The position numbers and the translations under genes were made by a program. DNA of 64,000 nucleotides. It comes from Caulobacteraceae bacterium (GTDB taxonomy: Bacteria; Pseudomonadota; Alphaproteobacteria; Caulobacterales; Caulobacteraceae). Every line of letters starts with the position of its first letter. Position 1 is the stretch's first letter. Under the pieces are notes generated by a model. That model searched no databases. It was not told the origin of the DNA and saw only the letters and a list, made by a program, of their open reading frames with translations. Below, piece by piece: positions 1 through 9,481 of the stretch. The stretch is from positions 62,001 through 126,000 of the forward strand of contig JARLIQ010000036.1 of NCBI GenBank assembly GCA_031291645.1, read 5' to 3'.

Positions 1-809
1 TCGCGGCCGGACGCGCCCGCCTCGGAACGGAAGCAGGGCGTGAGCGCGGTCAGCCTCAGCGGCAGCGCCTCTTCCGCCGTGATCTGCTCGCGCACCAGAT
101 TGGTCAGCGAGACCTCGGCGGTCGGGATCAGCCAGCGGCCGTCGGTGGTGCGGAACAGGTCCTCGGCGAACTTGGGCAGCTGGCCGGTGCCGAACACCGC
201 GTCGTCCCGCACCAGCAGCGGCGGCGAGACCTCGAGGTAGCCATGCTCGCGGGTCTGGAAGTCGAGCATGAACTGGCCGAGCGCCCGCTCCAGCCGGGCG
301 AGCTGGCCCTTCAGCACGGTGAACCGCGCGCCGGACATCCTGGCCGCAGCCTCGAAGTCCATCAGGCCGAGCGTCTCGCCCAGCTCGACGTGGTCCCTGG
401 GCTTGGCGATGGCGAAGGGCTCGCCCCAGCGCCGGACCTCCTGGTTGGCGCTCTCGTCCTCGCCGACCGGCACGTCCTCGGCCGGCAGGTTGGGCAGGGC
501 CGCAAGCAGGCCGCGCAGCGCCTCGCCGGAGACCCGCTCCGCCTCCCCTTCCCGCGCGATCTCGGTCTTGAGCAACTCGACCTCGGCCATGAGCTGGGCC
601 GCGCCGACTTCGTCCTTCTTGCCCTTGGCGATGCCGATCAGCTTGGAGACGTCGTTGCGCCGGCTCTGCGCCGCCTGCAGCGCCGTCTGGGCGGTGCGCA
701 GCTGCTGGTCCAACTCCAGGATCGCCGGGGTCTGCGGCGACAGCCCCTTCGAGGCCCAGGCGCGGTCGTAGGCGTCGGGGGTCTCTCGGATGGCCTTGAT
801 GTCGTGCAT
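1..809 (-). CDS. serS: Seryl-tRNA synthetase, partial (C-terminus off window)
   Basis: Charges tRNA-Ser with serine in the cytoplasm. The start is the ATG at 807-809, giving about 269 visible residues; the 3' part lies beyond the left edge. The N-terminal 100 or so residues form the charged helical hairpin typical of SerRS (start [17 protein letters not shown]). It is followed by the motif 1 region ([16 protein letters not shown]), the serine-binding TAE segment ([11 protein letters not shown]) and the beginning of motif 2 ([11 protein letters not shown]), where the sequence leaves the window. It lies downstream of tatABC on the same strand with a 71-bp gap, an order common in Caulobacterales. 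Identity is clear; only completeness cannot be judged. Confidence 0.95.
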   Translation of the reverse strand, partial: MHDIKAIRETPDAYDRAWASKGLSPQTPAILELDQQLRTAQTALQAAQSRRNDVSKLIGIAKGKKDEVGAAQLMAEVELLKTEIAREGEAERVSGEALRGLLAALPNLPAEDVPVGEDESANQEVRRWGEPFAIAKPRDHVELGETLGLMDFEAAARMSGARFTVLKGQLARLERALGQFMLDFQTREHGYLEVSPPLLVRDDAVFGTGQLPKFAEDLFRTTDGRWLIPTAEVSLTNLVREQITAEEALPLRLTALTPCFRSEAGASGR

Positions 810-880
810 GGGGATGGCGCCGGAACAGAGGGTAAGCGGCCTTCCTTAAGGCGCGTCGCGGGGGGCGCCAAGCCGCCGGC

Positions 881-1771
881 TCAGGCGGCGACTGCTTCGC
901 GCGCCGCCTCGCGCTTTTGCCGCAGCTCGATCAGCCATACGCAGAGGATCGAGATCTCGTAGAGCAGCAGCCCCGGCAGGGCGAGCGTCATCATGCTGAT
1001 CGGATCGGGCGGCGTCAGGATGGCGGCGACCACGAACACCGCGACGATGGCGTAGCGCCGCCCCGACGACAGCATCTTGGCGTTCACCAGCCCGGCCATG
1101 CCGAGCAGGGACAGGACGACCGGCAGCTGGAAGCAGAGGCCGAAGGCGAGCAGCAGGGCCGTCACCAGGGTCAGATAGTCCGAGACCTTGGGCAGCAGCT
1201 CGACCGAGACCGTGCCGACGCCGACGATCTGCTGGTTCAGCGAGAACCACAGGACGAACGGCAGCATGATGAAATAGACCAGCGCCGCCCCCATCAGGAA
1301 CAGCACCGGCGAGGCCACCAGGAACGGCAGGAAGGCCTTGCGCTCGCGCCGATAGAGGCCGGGCGCCACGAACCGGTAGAGCTGGAAGGCCAGGACCGGG
1401 AAGGTCACGACGATGGCCCCGAACCCGGCCAGCTTGATCTTGGTGAAGAAGAACTCCAGCGGCGCGGTGAACACCAGGTGGATCGACGGCGCGTGGGTGA
1501 TCGGCACGGCCTTCAGCCCCAGCACCGCCAGCAGGAGGTCGAAGGCGCCGTGGTGGACCCCCGGCGTCTTCTGCAGCGCGATCATCCCCGCCGCGCGCTC
1601 GAACGGCGCCAGCAGCAAGAGGTAGATCTGGGTCGAGAAGGCGAAGCAGACCAGAAAGCCCACCGTCAGCGCCAGGGCGCTGATGATCAGCCGGCCGCGC
1701 AGCTCGATCAGATGATCCAGCAGCGGCGCGCGCGAGGCCTCGATCTCGTGTTCTTCGTCCACCGCGCTCAC
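881..1771 (-). CDS. tatC: Sec-independent protein translocase TatC
   Basis: Multi-spanning core of the twin-arginine translocase in the inner membrane; with TatB it recognises RR signal peptides of folded proteins. The protein has 296 residues and opens with the family hallmark LLDHLIELRGRL near residue 17. It then has about six hydrophobic segments and the TAPLEFFFTKIKL stretch, followed near the C-terminus by the TPPDP motif. The first periplasmic loop (about residues 50-90) is longer than in enterobacterial TatC. The start is a GTG at 1769-1771 whose G-TGA overlaps the tatB stop by 4 bp, suggesting translational coupling. Confidence 0.96.
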   Translation of the reverse strand: MSAVDEEHEIEASRAPLLDHLIELRGRLIISALALTVGFLVCFAFSTQIYLLLLAPFERAAGMIALQKTPGVHHGAFDLLLAVLGLKAVPITHAPSIHLVFTAPLEFFFTKIKLAGFGAIVVTFPVLAFQLYRFVAPGLYRRERKAFLPFLVASPVLFLMGAALVYFIMLPFVLWFSLNQQIVGVGTVSVELLPKVSDYLTLVTALLLAFGLCFQLPVVLSLLGMAGLVNAKMLSSGRRYAIVAVFVVAAILTPPDPISMMTLALPGLLLYEISILCVWLIELRQKREAAREAVAA

Positions 1772-2289
1772 GACGGCTCGCCGGCGGAGCCGGCCTTGGC
1801 GGCGGTTTTGCCGGAGGACTTGCCTGAGGACTTTGCGGACGCCGCCTTGACCCGCGGCTTGCGGACGGGCTTGGTCGGCGCCGGGGCGGGTTCGGGGGTG
1901 GCGGGCTCCGACACGGCTTCAGCGGGCGCCTCGATCGGCGCGGGCGACGGGATCTGACCCGACGAGGGCGGGCTGAACTGAACCCCGGACAGTCCCTGGT
2001 TGATGTCCTCGAACGCCGACTTCACGTGCGGCTCGTTCATCGGATTGATGTTCGTGGCGGCCGCCTGCTGGGTGGTGCGCAGCGCCTCGACCTCGCGGCG
2101 CAGCTCGTCGAGTTCGGACTGGCGCGCAAGTTCGTCGAAGCTGGCGCGGAACTCGGCGGCCATGTTGCGCATCCGGCCCACGAACTGGCCAATCCGCCGC
2201 ATCATGATCGGCAGGTCCTTGGGCCCGATCACGATCAGGGCCAACGCCCCGATGATCAGGATCTCGACAAACCGGTCCTCAGGAAACAT
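1768..2289 (-). CDS. tatB: Sec-independent protein translocase TatB
   Basis: Single-span partner of TatC in the twin-arginine receptor complex. The N-terminus shows a short hydrophobic helix (about residues 8-22, ending in the conserved GPKDLP) and then an amphipathic helix rich in Arg/Glu up to about residue 75. The rest (about 95-173) is a low-complexity tail rich in Pro, Ala, Lys and Ser, as in other alphaproteobacterial TatB proteins. It lies between tatA (71 bp upstream) and tatC (4-bp overlap). Confidence 0.94.
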   Translation of the reverse strand: MFPEDRFVEILIIGALALIVIGPKDLPIMMRRIGQFVGRMRNMAAEFRASFDELARQSELDELRREVEALRTTQQAAATNINPMNEPHVKSAFEDINQGLSGVQFSPPSSGQIPSPAPIEAPAEAVSEPATPEPAPAPTKPVRKPRVKAASAKSSGKSSGKTAAKAGSAGEPS

Positions 2290-2360
2290 CCGCGCGGGGC
2301 TCGCTCAAAGGTCTGGACGGGGCGGAGCCCCACCTCGGGCGCCGGCCCCGGGAAGGGCGA

Positions 2361-2576
2361 TCAGCGGACGATCGGATCTTTCTCCGGCTGAACCGGCGGC
2401 AGGGTCGCGGTCGGCTGGACCGGAGGCGTATCGTGATCGTCCCTCAGGCCGTCCTTGAACGCCTTGATGCCCTTGGCCGCGTCGCCCATGATCGAAGAGA
2501 GCTTCCCACGGCCGCCGAACACCACCAGCAGCACCACGGCCAGAATGATCAGATGCCAGGGGCTAAAGCTACCCAT
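2361..2576 (-). CDS. tatA: Sec-independent protein translocase TatA
   Basis: Pore-forming subunit of the twin-arginine translocase. The 71-residue protein has the standard layout: a short transmembrane helix ([17 protein letters not shown]), the conserved [21 protein letters not shown] hinge and amphipathic helix, and a short Pro/Asp tail. It begins the tatABC-serS block. Its upstream region (2577-2797) is shared with the divergent M20 peptidase gene. In related genomes tatA usually follows scpB directly; here two other genes intervene. Confidence 0.95.
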   Translation of the reverse strand: MGSFSPWHLIILAVVLLVVFGGRGKLSSIMGDAAKGIKAFKDGLRDDHDTPPVQPTATLPPVQPEKDPIVR

Positions 2577-2797
2577 ACGTCAATCTCCTAAGGGGCGGTT
2601 CGCCACACGCGCTCGGCGCGAGGCTCGCGCCACGACTCGCCCAGGGCCATCCAGTCGGCCGAGTTAGACGCCAATATAGGTCATTCGAGGGCGCCGCGCC
2701 AAGCGAGCATGGAACAGCCGCGCCAACCGGCCGCGGCCGCTTGCCACATCTGTGATAGCTGAGATGGTGGGGGCTCTGCTCAGGAGTTCCGCCTCAC

Positions 2798-4231
2798 ATG
2801 CCTTCCGTTCGTGGTTCCGGCCTTCGCCGGCTGCTCGTCGCCGGCGCCATCCTCGTCGCCATTCCGGCCCAGGCCCTGGCCGCAGCGCCCCTGCCCCCGC
2901 CCGCCGACCAGGCGCTGGCCAGGGACATTTTTCAACAGCTGGTCGAAACCAACACCACCTTCGATCACGGCACGGCCGTGGCCGCCCAGGCCGTGGCCCA
3001 ACGGCTGCGGGACGCGGGCTTTGCGCCGGCCGACATCCAGGTGCTGACGCCCGCGGCCTATCCGACCAAGAGCAATACGGTCGTGCGCCTGCGCGGGACC
3101 GGCAAGGCCAGGCCGATCCTCTTCATCTGCCACCTCGACGTGGTCGAGGCCAAGCCCGAGGATTGGAGCGTCGATCCGTTCAAGCTGACCGAGAAGGACG
3201 GCTATTTCTACGGCCGCGGCAGCTTCGACATGAAGGAGGACGACGCGGCGGTGCTGGAGAGCCTGATCCGGCTGAAGCGCGAAGGCTATGCGCCCGACCG
3301 CGACATCATCGTCGCCTTCACCGCCGACGAGGAGGCCGGCGACGGCGCCACCGACGGGGTGCGCTGGCTGGTGACCCAGCACCGCGACCTGGTCGACGCC
3401 GCCTTCGTGATCAACCCGGACAGCGGCGGTGGCGACCTGGACCAGGGCCGCCGGGTGGACATGAACTTCCAGGCCAGCGAGAAGACCTACGTCACCTATG
3501 CCGCCACCGTGACCAATCCCGGCGGCCACAGCTCCCTGCCCGAGCCTGACAACGCCATCTACCGCCTGTCGGAGGGCCTGGTCCGCCTGTCCAAGGCGCC
3601 CTTCCCCGCTCGCGTCACCCCCACCACCCAGGCCTATTTCCGTCAGATGGCCACGACCCAGAGCGGCCAGGTGCACGACGACATGCTGACCGTGGCCGCC
3701 GGCCCCGGCCCGGCGTTCGAGGCCGCCGCCGAGCGGCTGGGCCAGACGGTGGAGTACGGCTCGCAGCTTCGCACCACCTGCGTCGCCACCATGCTGAGCG
3801 CCGGCCACGCCGAGAACGCCCTGCCACAACGCGCTCAGGCGACGATCCAGTGCCGCCTGTTGCCAGGCGACACGGTCGAGGGAACCAAGGCCGCGCTCGC
3901 TGGGCGGTTCGCCGATCCGCAGATCAGGCTGACGGTGATCGCCATGCCCGGGCCCAACCCCGAATCGCCGCTCGATCCGGCGGTGATGAAGGCGGTCTCG
4001 GCGGCCTTGCAGAGCATGTGGCCTGGCGTGCCGCTGTTTCCGATGATGGGCGTCGGGGCCAGCGACAGCGTCTACACGCGCGCCGGCGGCATGCCGAGCT
4101 ATGGCGTCAGCGGCGCCTTCTCCGACATGAACGACAACCGCGCCCACGGCCGCGACGAGCGTATCGGGGTGAGCGCCTACTACGAGGACGTCGAGTTCAC
4201 CTACCGGCTAATGAAGGCGCTCACGCGCTAA
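2798..4231 (+). CDS. M20 family metallopeptidase, exported
   Basis: Predicted zinc peptidase of the M20/M25/M40 family (carboxypeptidase or dipeptidase type). The ATG at 2798 follows AGGAG and starts a signal peptide (RRLLVAGAILVAIPAQALA, about residues 10-29), so the enzyme is probably periplasmic. Metal-site motifs visible in order are HLDVV (H112), GRGSFDMKED (D144), ADEEAG (E178/E179), NPD (D208) and a late AHGRDE histidine. The dimerisation domain lies in the middle (about 230-350). The length of 477 residues is normal. The gene is on the plus strand between the minus-strand scp and tat blocks, and its stop codon overlaps that of the next gene. Substrate unknown. Confidence 0.9.
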   Translation: MPSVRGSGLRRLLVAGAILVAIPAQALAAAPLPPPADQALARDIFQQLVETNTTFDHGTAVAAQAVAQRLRDAGFAPADIQVLTPAAYPTKSNTVVRLRGTGKARPILFICHLDVVEAKPEDWSVDPFKLTEKDGYFYGRGSFDMKEDDAAVLESLIRLKREGYAPDRDIIVAFTADEEAGDGATDGVRWLVTQHRDLVDAAFVINPDSGGGDLDQGRRVDMNFQASEKTYVTYAATVTNPGGHSSLPEPDNAIYRLSEGLVRLSKAPFPARVTPTTQAYFRQMATTQSGQVHDDMLTVAAGPGPAFEAAAERLGQTVEYGSQLRTTCVATMLSAGHAENALPQRAQATIQCRLLPGDTVEGTKAALAGRFADPQIRLTVIAMPGPNPESPLDPAVMKAVSAALQSMWPGVPLFPMMGVGASDSVYTRAGGMPSYGVSGAFSDMNDNRAHGRDERIGVSAYYEDVEFTYRLMKALTR

Positions 4232-4632
4232 AGATCGTAGGGCGGGTCGCCGTCGTAGCGCGGCAGGTCGTCGTCGAGGACAAGCCAGGGCAGTTGGGCG
4301 CTGGTCCAGCCGTGCGCCGTGGGGGCCACGGCCGCCGGATCGTCCAGCGAGCCCAGGGCGACGCCGATCGAGCGGCCGGCTGCGTCGGTCATGTAGAGCG
4401 ACGACCCGCAGGTCGGGCAGAACCAGCGCGCGCTCCGGGCCGACGAGGCGAAGGCCCTCGCCTGGCCCTGGACAACCTCAAAGCGGGATGGCGGGACCTG
4501 GACCCAGGCCATCACCGGCGCGCCGCTGGCCTTCTGGCACTGGCGGCAGTGGCAGTAGTCCGCCACGTCGCCGCCTTCCACGGTCAGGGCGTAACGAACC
4601 GCACCGCACAGGCATCCGCCGGTCAGGCGCAT
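4228..4632 (-). CDS. GFA/CENP-V family zinc protein
   Basis: Member of the glutathione-dependent formaldehyde-activating enzyme (GFA)/CENP-V fold family, 134 residues. The start chosen is the ATG at 4630-4632, which directly precedes the conserved GGCLCGAVRY; longer upstream reading overlaps scpB and is not protein-like. Zinc ligands are visible as CxC (C7, C9), the YCHCRQC cluster (C27, C29, C32) and CPTC (C72, C75). It lies 7 bp downstream of scpB on the same strand, so it may be cotranscribed. Actual formaldehyde or glutathione chemistry cannot be inferred; most family members have no known substrate. Confidence 0.9.
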   Translation of the reverse strand: MRLTGGCLCGAVRYALTVEGGDVADYCHCRQCQKASGAPVMAWVQVPPSRFEVVQGQARAFASSARSARWFCPTCGSSLYMTDAAGRSIGVALGSLDDPAAVAPTAHGWTSAQLPWLVLDDDLPRYDGDPPYDL

Positions 4633-4639
4633 CGCCCGC

Positions 4640-5278
4640 CTATTCCTCGCCCAGGAAGTCCTGGTGGAACTCCGGCGCATCGCCCGGCTCCAGCGGATCC
4701 TCGTCCTCGCCGCCGGCGGTGGGGTCCGGCACGGCGAAATTGGCTGGCAGGTCGAGGCTGAGCAGGCCCAGGGCGCGCATGTCGGCCACGCCCGGCAGGT
4801 CCGACAGGCTGGCCAGGCCGTACTGCTGCAGGAAGACGTCGGTGGTGCCGAAGGTGATCGGCCGGCCGGGCGAGCGCCGGCGGCCGCGCATCTTGACCAG
4901 GCCCAGTTCCAGAAGCGCATCGAGCGTGCCGCGACTCGCCTGCACGCCGCGCACAGACTCGATCTCGGCGCGGGTGACCGGCTGGTGATAGGCGATGATG
5001 GCCAAGGTCTCCTGGGCGGCCCGCGACAGCCGCTTGGGCTCCTCGCGCTCCAGCGTCATCAGGAAGGCCAGGTCCGCCGCGGTCTGGAAGCGCCATCGGT
5101 CGGCGACGCAGACCAGGTTCACGCCCCGTCCCTCATAGCGCGCCTGCAGCGCCGCCAGGGCCGCGCCGACGTCCGATCCGCCGGGCAGCCGGCCGGTCAT
5201 GTCCGCCGCGCTCAGCGGCTCGGCCGCGGCGAACAGCAGCGCCTCGACCTGGCGTTCGGTTTCGACCGGATCGCTCAC
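4640..5278 (-). CDS. scpB: Segregation and condensation protein ScpB
   Basis: Winged-helix kleisin-associated subunit of the SMC-ScpAB condensin that organises the chromosome. The start is a GTG at 5276-5278 (VSDPVETERQVEALLFAA), which overlaps the scpA stop by 4 bp. Recognisable parts include the N-terminal wHTH (EALLFAAAEPLS), the conserved AAQETLAIIAYHQPVTRAEI segment and SRGTLDALLELGLV in the second wHTH. The C-terminal tail is acidic. About 212 residues, normal for the family. Confidence 0.94.
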   Translation of the reverse strand: MSDPVETERQVEALLFAAAEPLSAADMTGRLPGGSDVGAALAALQARYEGRGVNLVCVADRWRFQTAADLAFLMTLEREEPKRLSRAAQETLAIIAYHQPVTRAEIESVRGVQASRGTLDALLELGLVKMRGRRRSPGRPITFGTTDVFLQQYGLASLSDLPGVADMRALGLLSLDLPANFAVPDPTAGGEDEDPLEPGDAPEFHQDFLGEE

Positions 5279-6090
5279 TTGCCCTCCAGCGTCAGCGGCC
5301 GGGCGCGCAGATAGAGGTCGGCGAAGGCCTCCAGCTGGCGGGCCTCGAGCGCGCCCTCCTTCACCAGCTCCAGCCCCGCCGCCAGGGTCGAGGCCAGGCA
5401 CGAGGCCCGGTTGGCCCCGCCGCTTTCCGGCCCACCGCCCGGCGGCGCGACGACCTGCAGCGCGGTCCAGCTCTTCATCTCGGGCAGCTTGCCGCGCAGG
5501 CGCCGGCGCGCGTCGTCCAGCGGATAGGCCTCGATCGCCCGCGGGGTGTAGGCGCGCCCGACATCGCGCCGCCGCTGGGCGATATAGGCCTGGACCAGGC
5601 CATAGAGGTCGCCTTCGAAGGGGGTGTTGGAGGTGATCTTGACCTCCTCCGGATCGCCCCGGCGGAACACGTCGCGGCCCAGGTGCGGGCGCCCGTTCAG
5701 CGCCTCGACGGCCCGGCGCATGGCGTCGAGCTTGGCCAGGCGGAAGGCCAGGGCGGCGGCCATTTCCTCGGGCGCCGGCTCTTCGTCCTTGGGCCGCGGC
5801 TTGGGCAGCAGCAGGCGCGACTTCAGGTAGGCGAGCCACGCGGCCATCACCAGATAGTCCGCCGCCAGGGCGAACTGCGCCCGCCGCGCGTGGTGCACGA
5901 ATTCCAGATACTGGTCGGCGAGCTTGGTCACCGACAGCTGCAGCAGGTCGACCTTCTGGCTGCGCGCCAGGGCCAGGAGCACGTGCAGCGGGCCTTCGTA
6001 GCCGTCCAGGTCGACGATCAGCGCGACGCCGTCCTCGGCGGCCAGGTCCGCCGCGGCGAAGTCGAACGTCGGCTGATAGGTCGAGCTCAC
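5275..6090 (-). CDS. scpA: Segregation and condensation protein ScpA
   Basis: Kleisin subunit bridging SMC heads. The family signature FEGPLDLLLAL appears here as YEGPLHVLLALARSQKVDLLQLSVTKLADQYL near residues 30-65. Further in come the YLVMAAWLAYLKSRLLLP helix and a C-terminal winged helix. I chose the GTG at 6088-6090 (VSSTYQPTFDF) because it gives the same 4-bp GTGA overlap seen at scpA/scpB; a GTG at 6099 would add three residues. Length is about 271 residues. It lies in an operon with nagZ upstream and scpB downstream. Confidence 0.94.
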   Translation of the reverse strand: MSSTYQPTFDFAAADLAAEDGVALIVDLDGYEGPLHVLLALARSQKVDLLQLSVTKLADQYLEFVHHARRAQFALAADYLVMAAWLAYLKSRLLLPKPRPKDEEPAPEEMAAALAFRLAKLDAMRRAVEALNGRPHLGRDVFRRGDPEEVKITSNTPFEGDLYGLVQAYIAQRRRDVGRAYTPRAIEAYPLDDARRRLRGKLPEMKSWTALQVVAPPGGGPESGGANRASCLASTLAAGLELVKEGALEARQLEAFADLYLRARPLTLEGK

Positions 6091-7112
6091 GCCGCCCACC
6101 GCCCGTCGAAGGCCGCGTCGAACCGCGCGCGCGCCTCCTCGGCATCGAACGGCTCGGCCGACCGCACGATGCGGGCGAGCGCCGCCTGCGCCCGCACCCT
6201 CGCCCGGCCGCTCAGGCTCCTGGTCCCCGCCAGGACCGCCTTCATCTCGGCCATGTCTCCATTGCAGTGCAGGACCACGTCGCAGCCGGCCGCCAGCGAG
6301 GCCCGCGCGCGCTCGGCGAAGTCACCGCTGAGCGCCTTCATCGACAGGTCGTCGCTCATCAGAAGACCGTCGAAGCCGAGCGCGCCGCGGATCACGCCGC
6401 GGATCGCCTTGCGCGAGGTGGTGGCGGGCCGCCGCGCGTCGATGGCCGCGTAGACCACGTGGGCGGTCATCGCCATCGGCATGTCGGACAGGACGCGGAA
6501 CGGCGCGAAATCCCGGGCCTCCAGCGCCGCCATCGGCGCCTCGACCACCGGCAGGGCCAGGTGGCTGTCGGCCATGGCCCGGCCGTGGCCGGGAATATGT
6601 TTGATCACCGGCAGCACGCCGCCCGCGATCAGCCCCTCGGCGGCCGCGCGGCCCAGCCGGGCCACCTCCTCGGGTCCGTCGGCGTAGGCGCGGTCGCCGA
6701 TCACCTCGTGGCCCTCGGGGTCCGGGACGTCCAGCACCGGCACGCAGTCGACGTTGATCCCGAGCGCGGCCAGGTCATGGGCGATCAGCCGCGCGCCCAG
6801 GCGGACAATCTCGCGGCGCAGGAGCGGGTCGTTGGCCGCCAGCTGGCCATAGGCGCGCCCCGGGGGATAGCGCCGCCAGTGCGGCGGACCGAGCCGCTGG
6901 ACCCGTCCGCCCTCCTGGTCGATCAGCACCGGCGCGTTTTCGACGCCCGTGCAGGCGCGCAGCGCCTCGACCAGCGCCCGGACCTGGTCCGGCGTCTCGA
7001 TGTTGCGCCGGAACAGGATGAAGCCCCACGGCCGCACGTCGCGGAAGAAGGCGCGTTCCTCCGCCGTCAGGGTCGGGCCCGAACAGCCGAGGATGGCGGC
7101 GGCGAAGGTCAC
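6087..7112 (-). CDS. nagZ: Beta-N-acetylhexosaminidase (muropeptide recycling)
   Basis: Glycoside hydrolase family 3 enzyme that removes GlcNAc from GlcNAc-anhydroMurNAc peptides during cell-wall recycling in the cytoplasm. Signature segments are IDQEGGRVQRL, the KHIPGHGRAMADSH loop carrying the general acid/base Asp-His pair, and SDDLSMKAL with the catalytic Asp. It has 341 residues, no signal peptide and a GTG start at 7112. It begins 10 bp after the SPOR-domain gene and overlaps scpA at its 3' end. Confidence 0.95.
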   Translation of the reverse strand: MTFAAAILGCSGPTLTAEERAFFRDVRPWGFILFRRNIETPDQVRALVEALRACTGVENAPVLIDQEGGRVQRLGPPHWRRYPPGRAYGQLAANDPLLRREIVRLGARLIAHDLAALGINVDCVPVLDVPDPEGHEVIGDRAYADGPEEVARLGRAAAEGLIAGGVLPVIKHIPGHGRAMADSHLALPVVEAPMAALEARDFAPFRVLSDMPMAMTAHVVYAAIDARRPATTSRKAIRGVIRGALGFDGLLMSDDLSMKALSGDFAERARASLAAGCDVVLHCNGDMAEMKAVLAGTRSLSGRARVRAQAALARIVRSAEPFDAEEARARFDAAFDGRWAA

Positions 7113-7122
7113 GTGTTCGGCC

Positions 7123-8091
7123 TCATTTGACGAAGCAGGCCTTGCCCTTGGCCCTCAGCGCCGAACAGAAGCTCTCGGCCGCGGCGTGCGAGGCGAAGCC
7201 GCCGACGTAGGCGCGATAGAAGGTCTTGCCGTCCTTGCTGGTCATCTCGACCTTGCGCGTCTTGCCGGCCATCGGACCCGGCAGGAGGTGGGCCGTGTCG
7301 CTCCAACCCTTCTGCGCCAGGGCCGACGAGGAGAAGGCGCCGATCTGCACCATGGTCCCGCCGCCGGACGCGCTGGTCGAGGCCAGTTCGTCCGCGGGCG
7401 CGGCCGGCTTGGCTTTCGGCTTGGCGGCGCTGGCCGGCTTCGACGGGGCGGCGCTCGCCACTTCGGTCGTCCTGGAGACCGGCTTGGGCGCGACCTTCGG
7501 CGTCGCGGCCGCCGGCGCCGGACGCGGCGCGGCGTGGCTGGCGAAGGCGCTGCCGGCGACGTTTTCGGTGTCGACCGGCTGGGTGGCGACGGGTGGCTGC
7601 GGCTTGGGCGCGGCCTTGGCCACGACGACCGGCCTGGGCGCCGCCGCCGGCGGGGCCGAGGGCACGCCCGCGGCGCCGCGCAGGGGCGCGGAGGTGATCA
7701 CGGCGGGCGGCGCCACCGGCGGCCGCGGCGCAGGCAGGGGCGCGGGCTGCTCGGGCGGCTGCTCGAAGCTGGGCGCGCGGCCTTCGCTGGGCGGGGTGGC
7801 CTCGGACTTGTAGACCTGCAGGCCGGCGGCCTGGTCCCCACCTGCGGCTTCGGCCGGCGGCGGCGCCTTGGTCTGGCCGACCGGCGCACCCACCAGTTGC
7901 GGCGCCTGGCCCGGATGGCGCATGCCGTGGCGATAGAACAGCAGCAGCCCGACGATCAGCGCCAACAGGATGATCGCGCTGACCAGCAGCGTCATCGGCG
8001 CAGGCCCGCCCCCACCCCGCGACTGGCGCGGATCGAAGGCGAGCGGCGCGTCGCTCTGGGGCGTATAGGCGCCGCGGTCTTGCTCGGACAT
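7123..8091 (-). CDS. SPOR-domain inner-membrane protein
   Basis: Predicted bitopic protein that binds denuded septal peptidoglycan, 322 residues. A cytoplasmic N-terminus of about 30 residues is followed by one transmembrane helix (TLLVSAIILLALIVGLLLFY). Then comes a long Ala/Pro/Lys-rich linker (about 60-240) and a C-terminal SPOR domain (about 245-322, MVQIGAFSSSALAQKGW ... FYRAYVGGFASHAAAESFC). The layout resembles FtsN-type division proteins, and the adjacent nagZ supports a peptidoglycan role. Whether it is the essential FtsN of this organism cannot be told from sequence alone. Confidence 0.88.
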   Translation of the reverse strand: MSEQDRGAYTPQSDAPLAFDPRQSRGGGGPAPMTLLVSAIILLALIVGLLLFYRHGMRHPGQAPQLVGAPVGQTKAPPPAEAAGGDQAAGLQVYKSEATPPSEGRAPSFEQPPEQPAPLPAPRPPVAPPAVITSAPLRGAAGVPSAPPAAAPRPVVVAKAAPKPQPPVATQPVDTENVAGSAFASHAAPRPAPAAATPKVAPKPVSRTTEVASAAPSKPASAAKPKAKPAAPADELASTSASGGGTMVQIGAFSSSALAQKGWSDTAHLLPGPMAGKTRKVEMTSKDGKTFYRAYVGGFASHAAAESFCSALRAKGKACFVK

Positions 8092-8208
8092 TCAAAGGCT
8101 CCACACGGCCGAGGCCGGCCAGCGAATCAGGCCGAACGCTCATTTTACCGGAGCCACCCAAAGCACTTAAGCCGCCGCCCGATCACATTCCGGTCGGCCG
8201 CGCCGCGC

Positions 8209-9399
8209 TCAGTTCCAAATCTCGAGGTTGAACAGGCGCTTGTGCTCTTCGATGGCGAAGCGGTCGGTCATGCCGGCGATATAGTCGCAGACCACGCGCG
8301 CCCGCCCCGCCTCGTCCAGCCCATGCGCCCGGTCGAACCACTCGGTGGGCAGGACCTCCGGCTCGGCCAGAAACAGCCTGAACATCTCGGCCAGAATGCG
8401 GCGCGCCTGGCTGCGGCTGCGGTTCACCCGATAGTGCCGGTACATCCGCTGGTGCAGGAACTGGCGCAGCCGAGCGAGGTCCTCGGACATCTCCGGGGTG
8501 AAGGTCACCAGGGTGCGGCCCATCATCCGTACGTCCTCGGCCGAGCCCACGCCGGCGTCGGCGGCGTTGCGGCGCGTCTGTTCGAGCACGTCGTCGATCA
8601 TCACCCCGATCATCCGCCGCACCCCCTCCAGCCGCACCAGCCGCTCGTCCAGCTCCGGCCGTTCGGCCTTCAGCGCGTTGAGGATCGGCCCGATCAGCGG
8701 CACGTGGATCAGTTCCTCGAAGTGGAACAGGCCCGCCTGCCAGCCGTCGTCGACGTCATGGTTGTTGTAGGCGATGTCGTCCGAGATCGCCGCCACCTGG
8801 GCCTCGGCCGAGGCGAAGGTGTTCAGCCGCAGGTCATAGCCGGCGTTGAAGTCCTTCACCGCCCGCCACGAGGGCCGCGACAGCCGGTCGGTCACCGGAC
8901 CGTTGTGCTTGATGATCCCTTCCAGGCTCTCCCACGTCAGGTTCAGGCCCGCGAAGTCGGCGTAGCGCCGCTCCAGCTCGATCACCACGCGCAGGGTCTG
9001 GACGTTGTGGTCGAAGCCGCCGAACGGCGCCATGCAGATGTCGAGCTCCTCCTCGCCGGCATGGCCGAACGGCGGGTGACCAAGGTCGTGGGCCAGGGCG
9101 ACCGCCTCGGCGAGGTCGTCGTCCAGCCCCAGCGCGCGGGCCAGCGAGCGGGCGATCTGGGCGACCTCCAGCGAGTGGGTCAGGCGGGTGCGGAAGTGAT
9201 CGCCCTCGTGCGCGACGAAGACCTGGGTCTTTTCCTTCAGGCGTCGGAAGGCCGAGGTGTGGATGACCCGGTCGCGGTCCCGCGCGAAAGGGGTGCGCGT
9301 GCGGCTGGGCGCCTCGGCGTGGGCGCGGCCCAGCGAGCGGCCCGGATCGCAGGCGTAGGACACGCGGCGGCGATAGTCGGCGAACGGCTCTTCGGTCAT
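8209..9399 (-). CDS. dgt: dGTPase-like HD-domain triphosphohydrolase
   Basis: Deoxyguanosinetriphosphate triphosphohydrolase-like protein that hydrolyses dNTPs to deoxynucleosides and PPPi. The HD metal-binding residues are seen in [15 protein letters not shown] (H), [16 protein letters not shown] (HD) and the later [14 protein letters not shown] (D). The N-terminus has the family motif [21 protein letters not shown]. The length of 396 residues fits the shorter family branch found in alphaproteobacteria. It is divergent from erpA, with which it is a common neighbour in this class. Confidence 0.94.
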   Translation of the reverse strand: MTEEPFADYRRRVSYACDPGRSLGRAHAEAPSRTRTPFARDRDRVIHTSAFRRLKEKTQVFVAHEGDHFRTRLTHSLEVAQIARSLARALGLDDDLAEAVALAHDLGHPPFGHAGEEELDICMAPFGGFDHNVQTLRVVIELERRYADFAGLNLTWESLEGIIKHNGPVTDRLSRPSWRAVKDFNAGYDLRLNTFASAEAQVAAISDDIAYNNHDVDDGWQAGLFHFEELIHVPLIGPILNALKAERPELDERLVRLEGVRRMIGVMIDDVLEQTRRNAADAGVGSAEDVRMMGRTLVTFTPEMSEDLARLRQFLHQRMYRHYRVNRSRSQARRILAEMFRLFLAEPEVLPTEWFDRAHGLDEAGRARVVCDYIAGMTDRFAIEEHKRLFNLEIWN

Positions 9400-9481
9400 G
9401 CGCGCTCCTTGGAAGACGGCTGCCCCTTTCGCATGGGCGCAGGCCGCCTAATATAGAGTGATTGTCGCTCTCAGAGTCCCC

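Noticed and set aside
9458..9481. Upstream GTG start for erpA
   Set aside because: It adds eight residues with no match to the family; the ATG at 9482 fits the known N-terminus.
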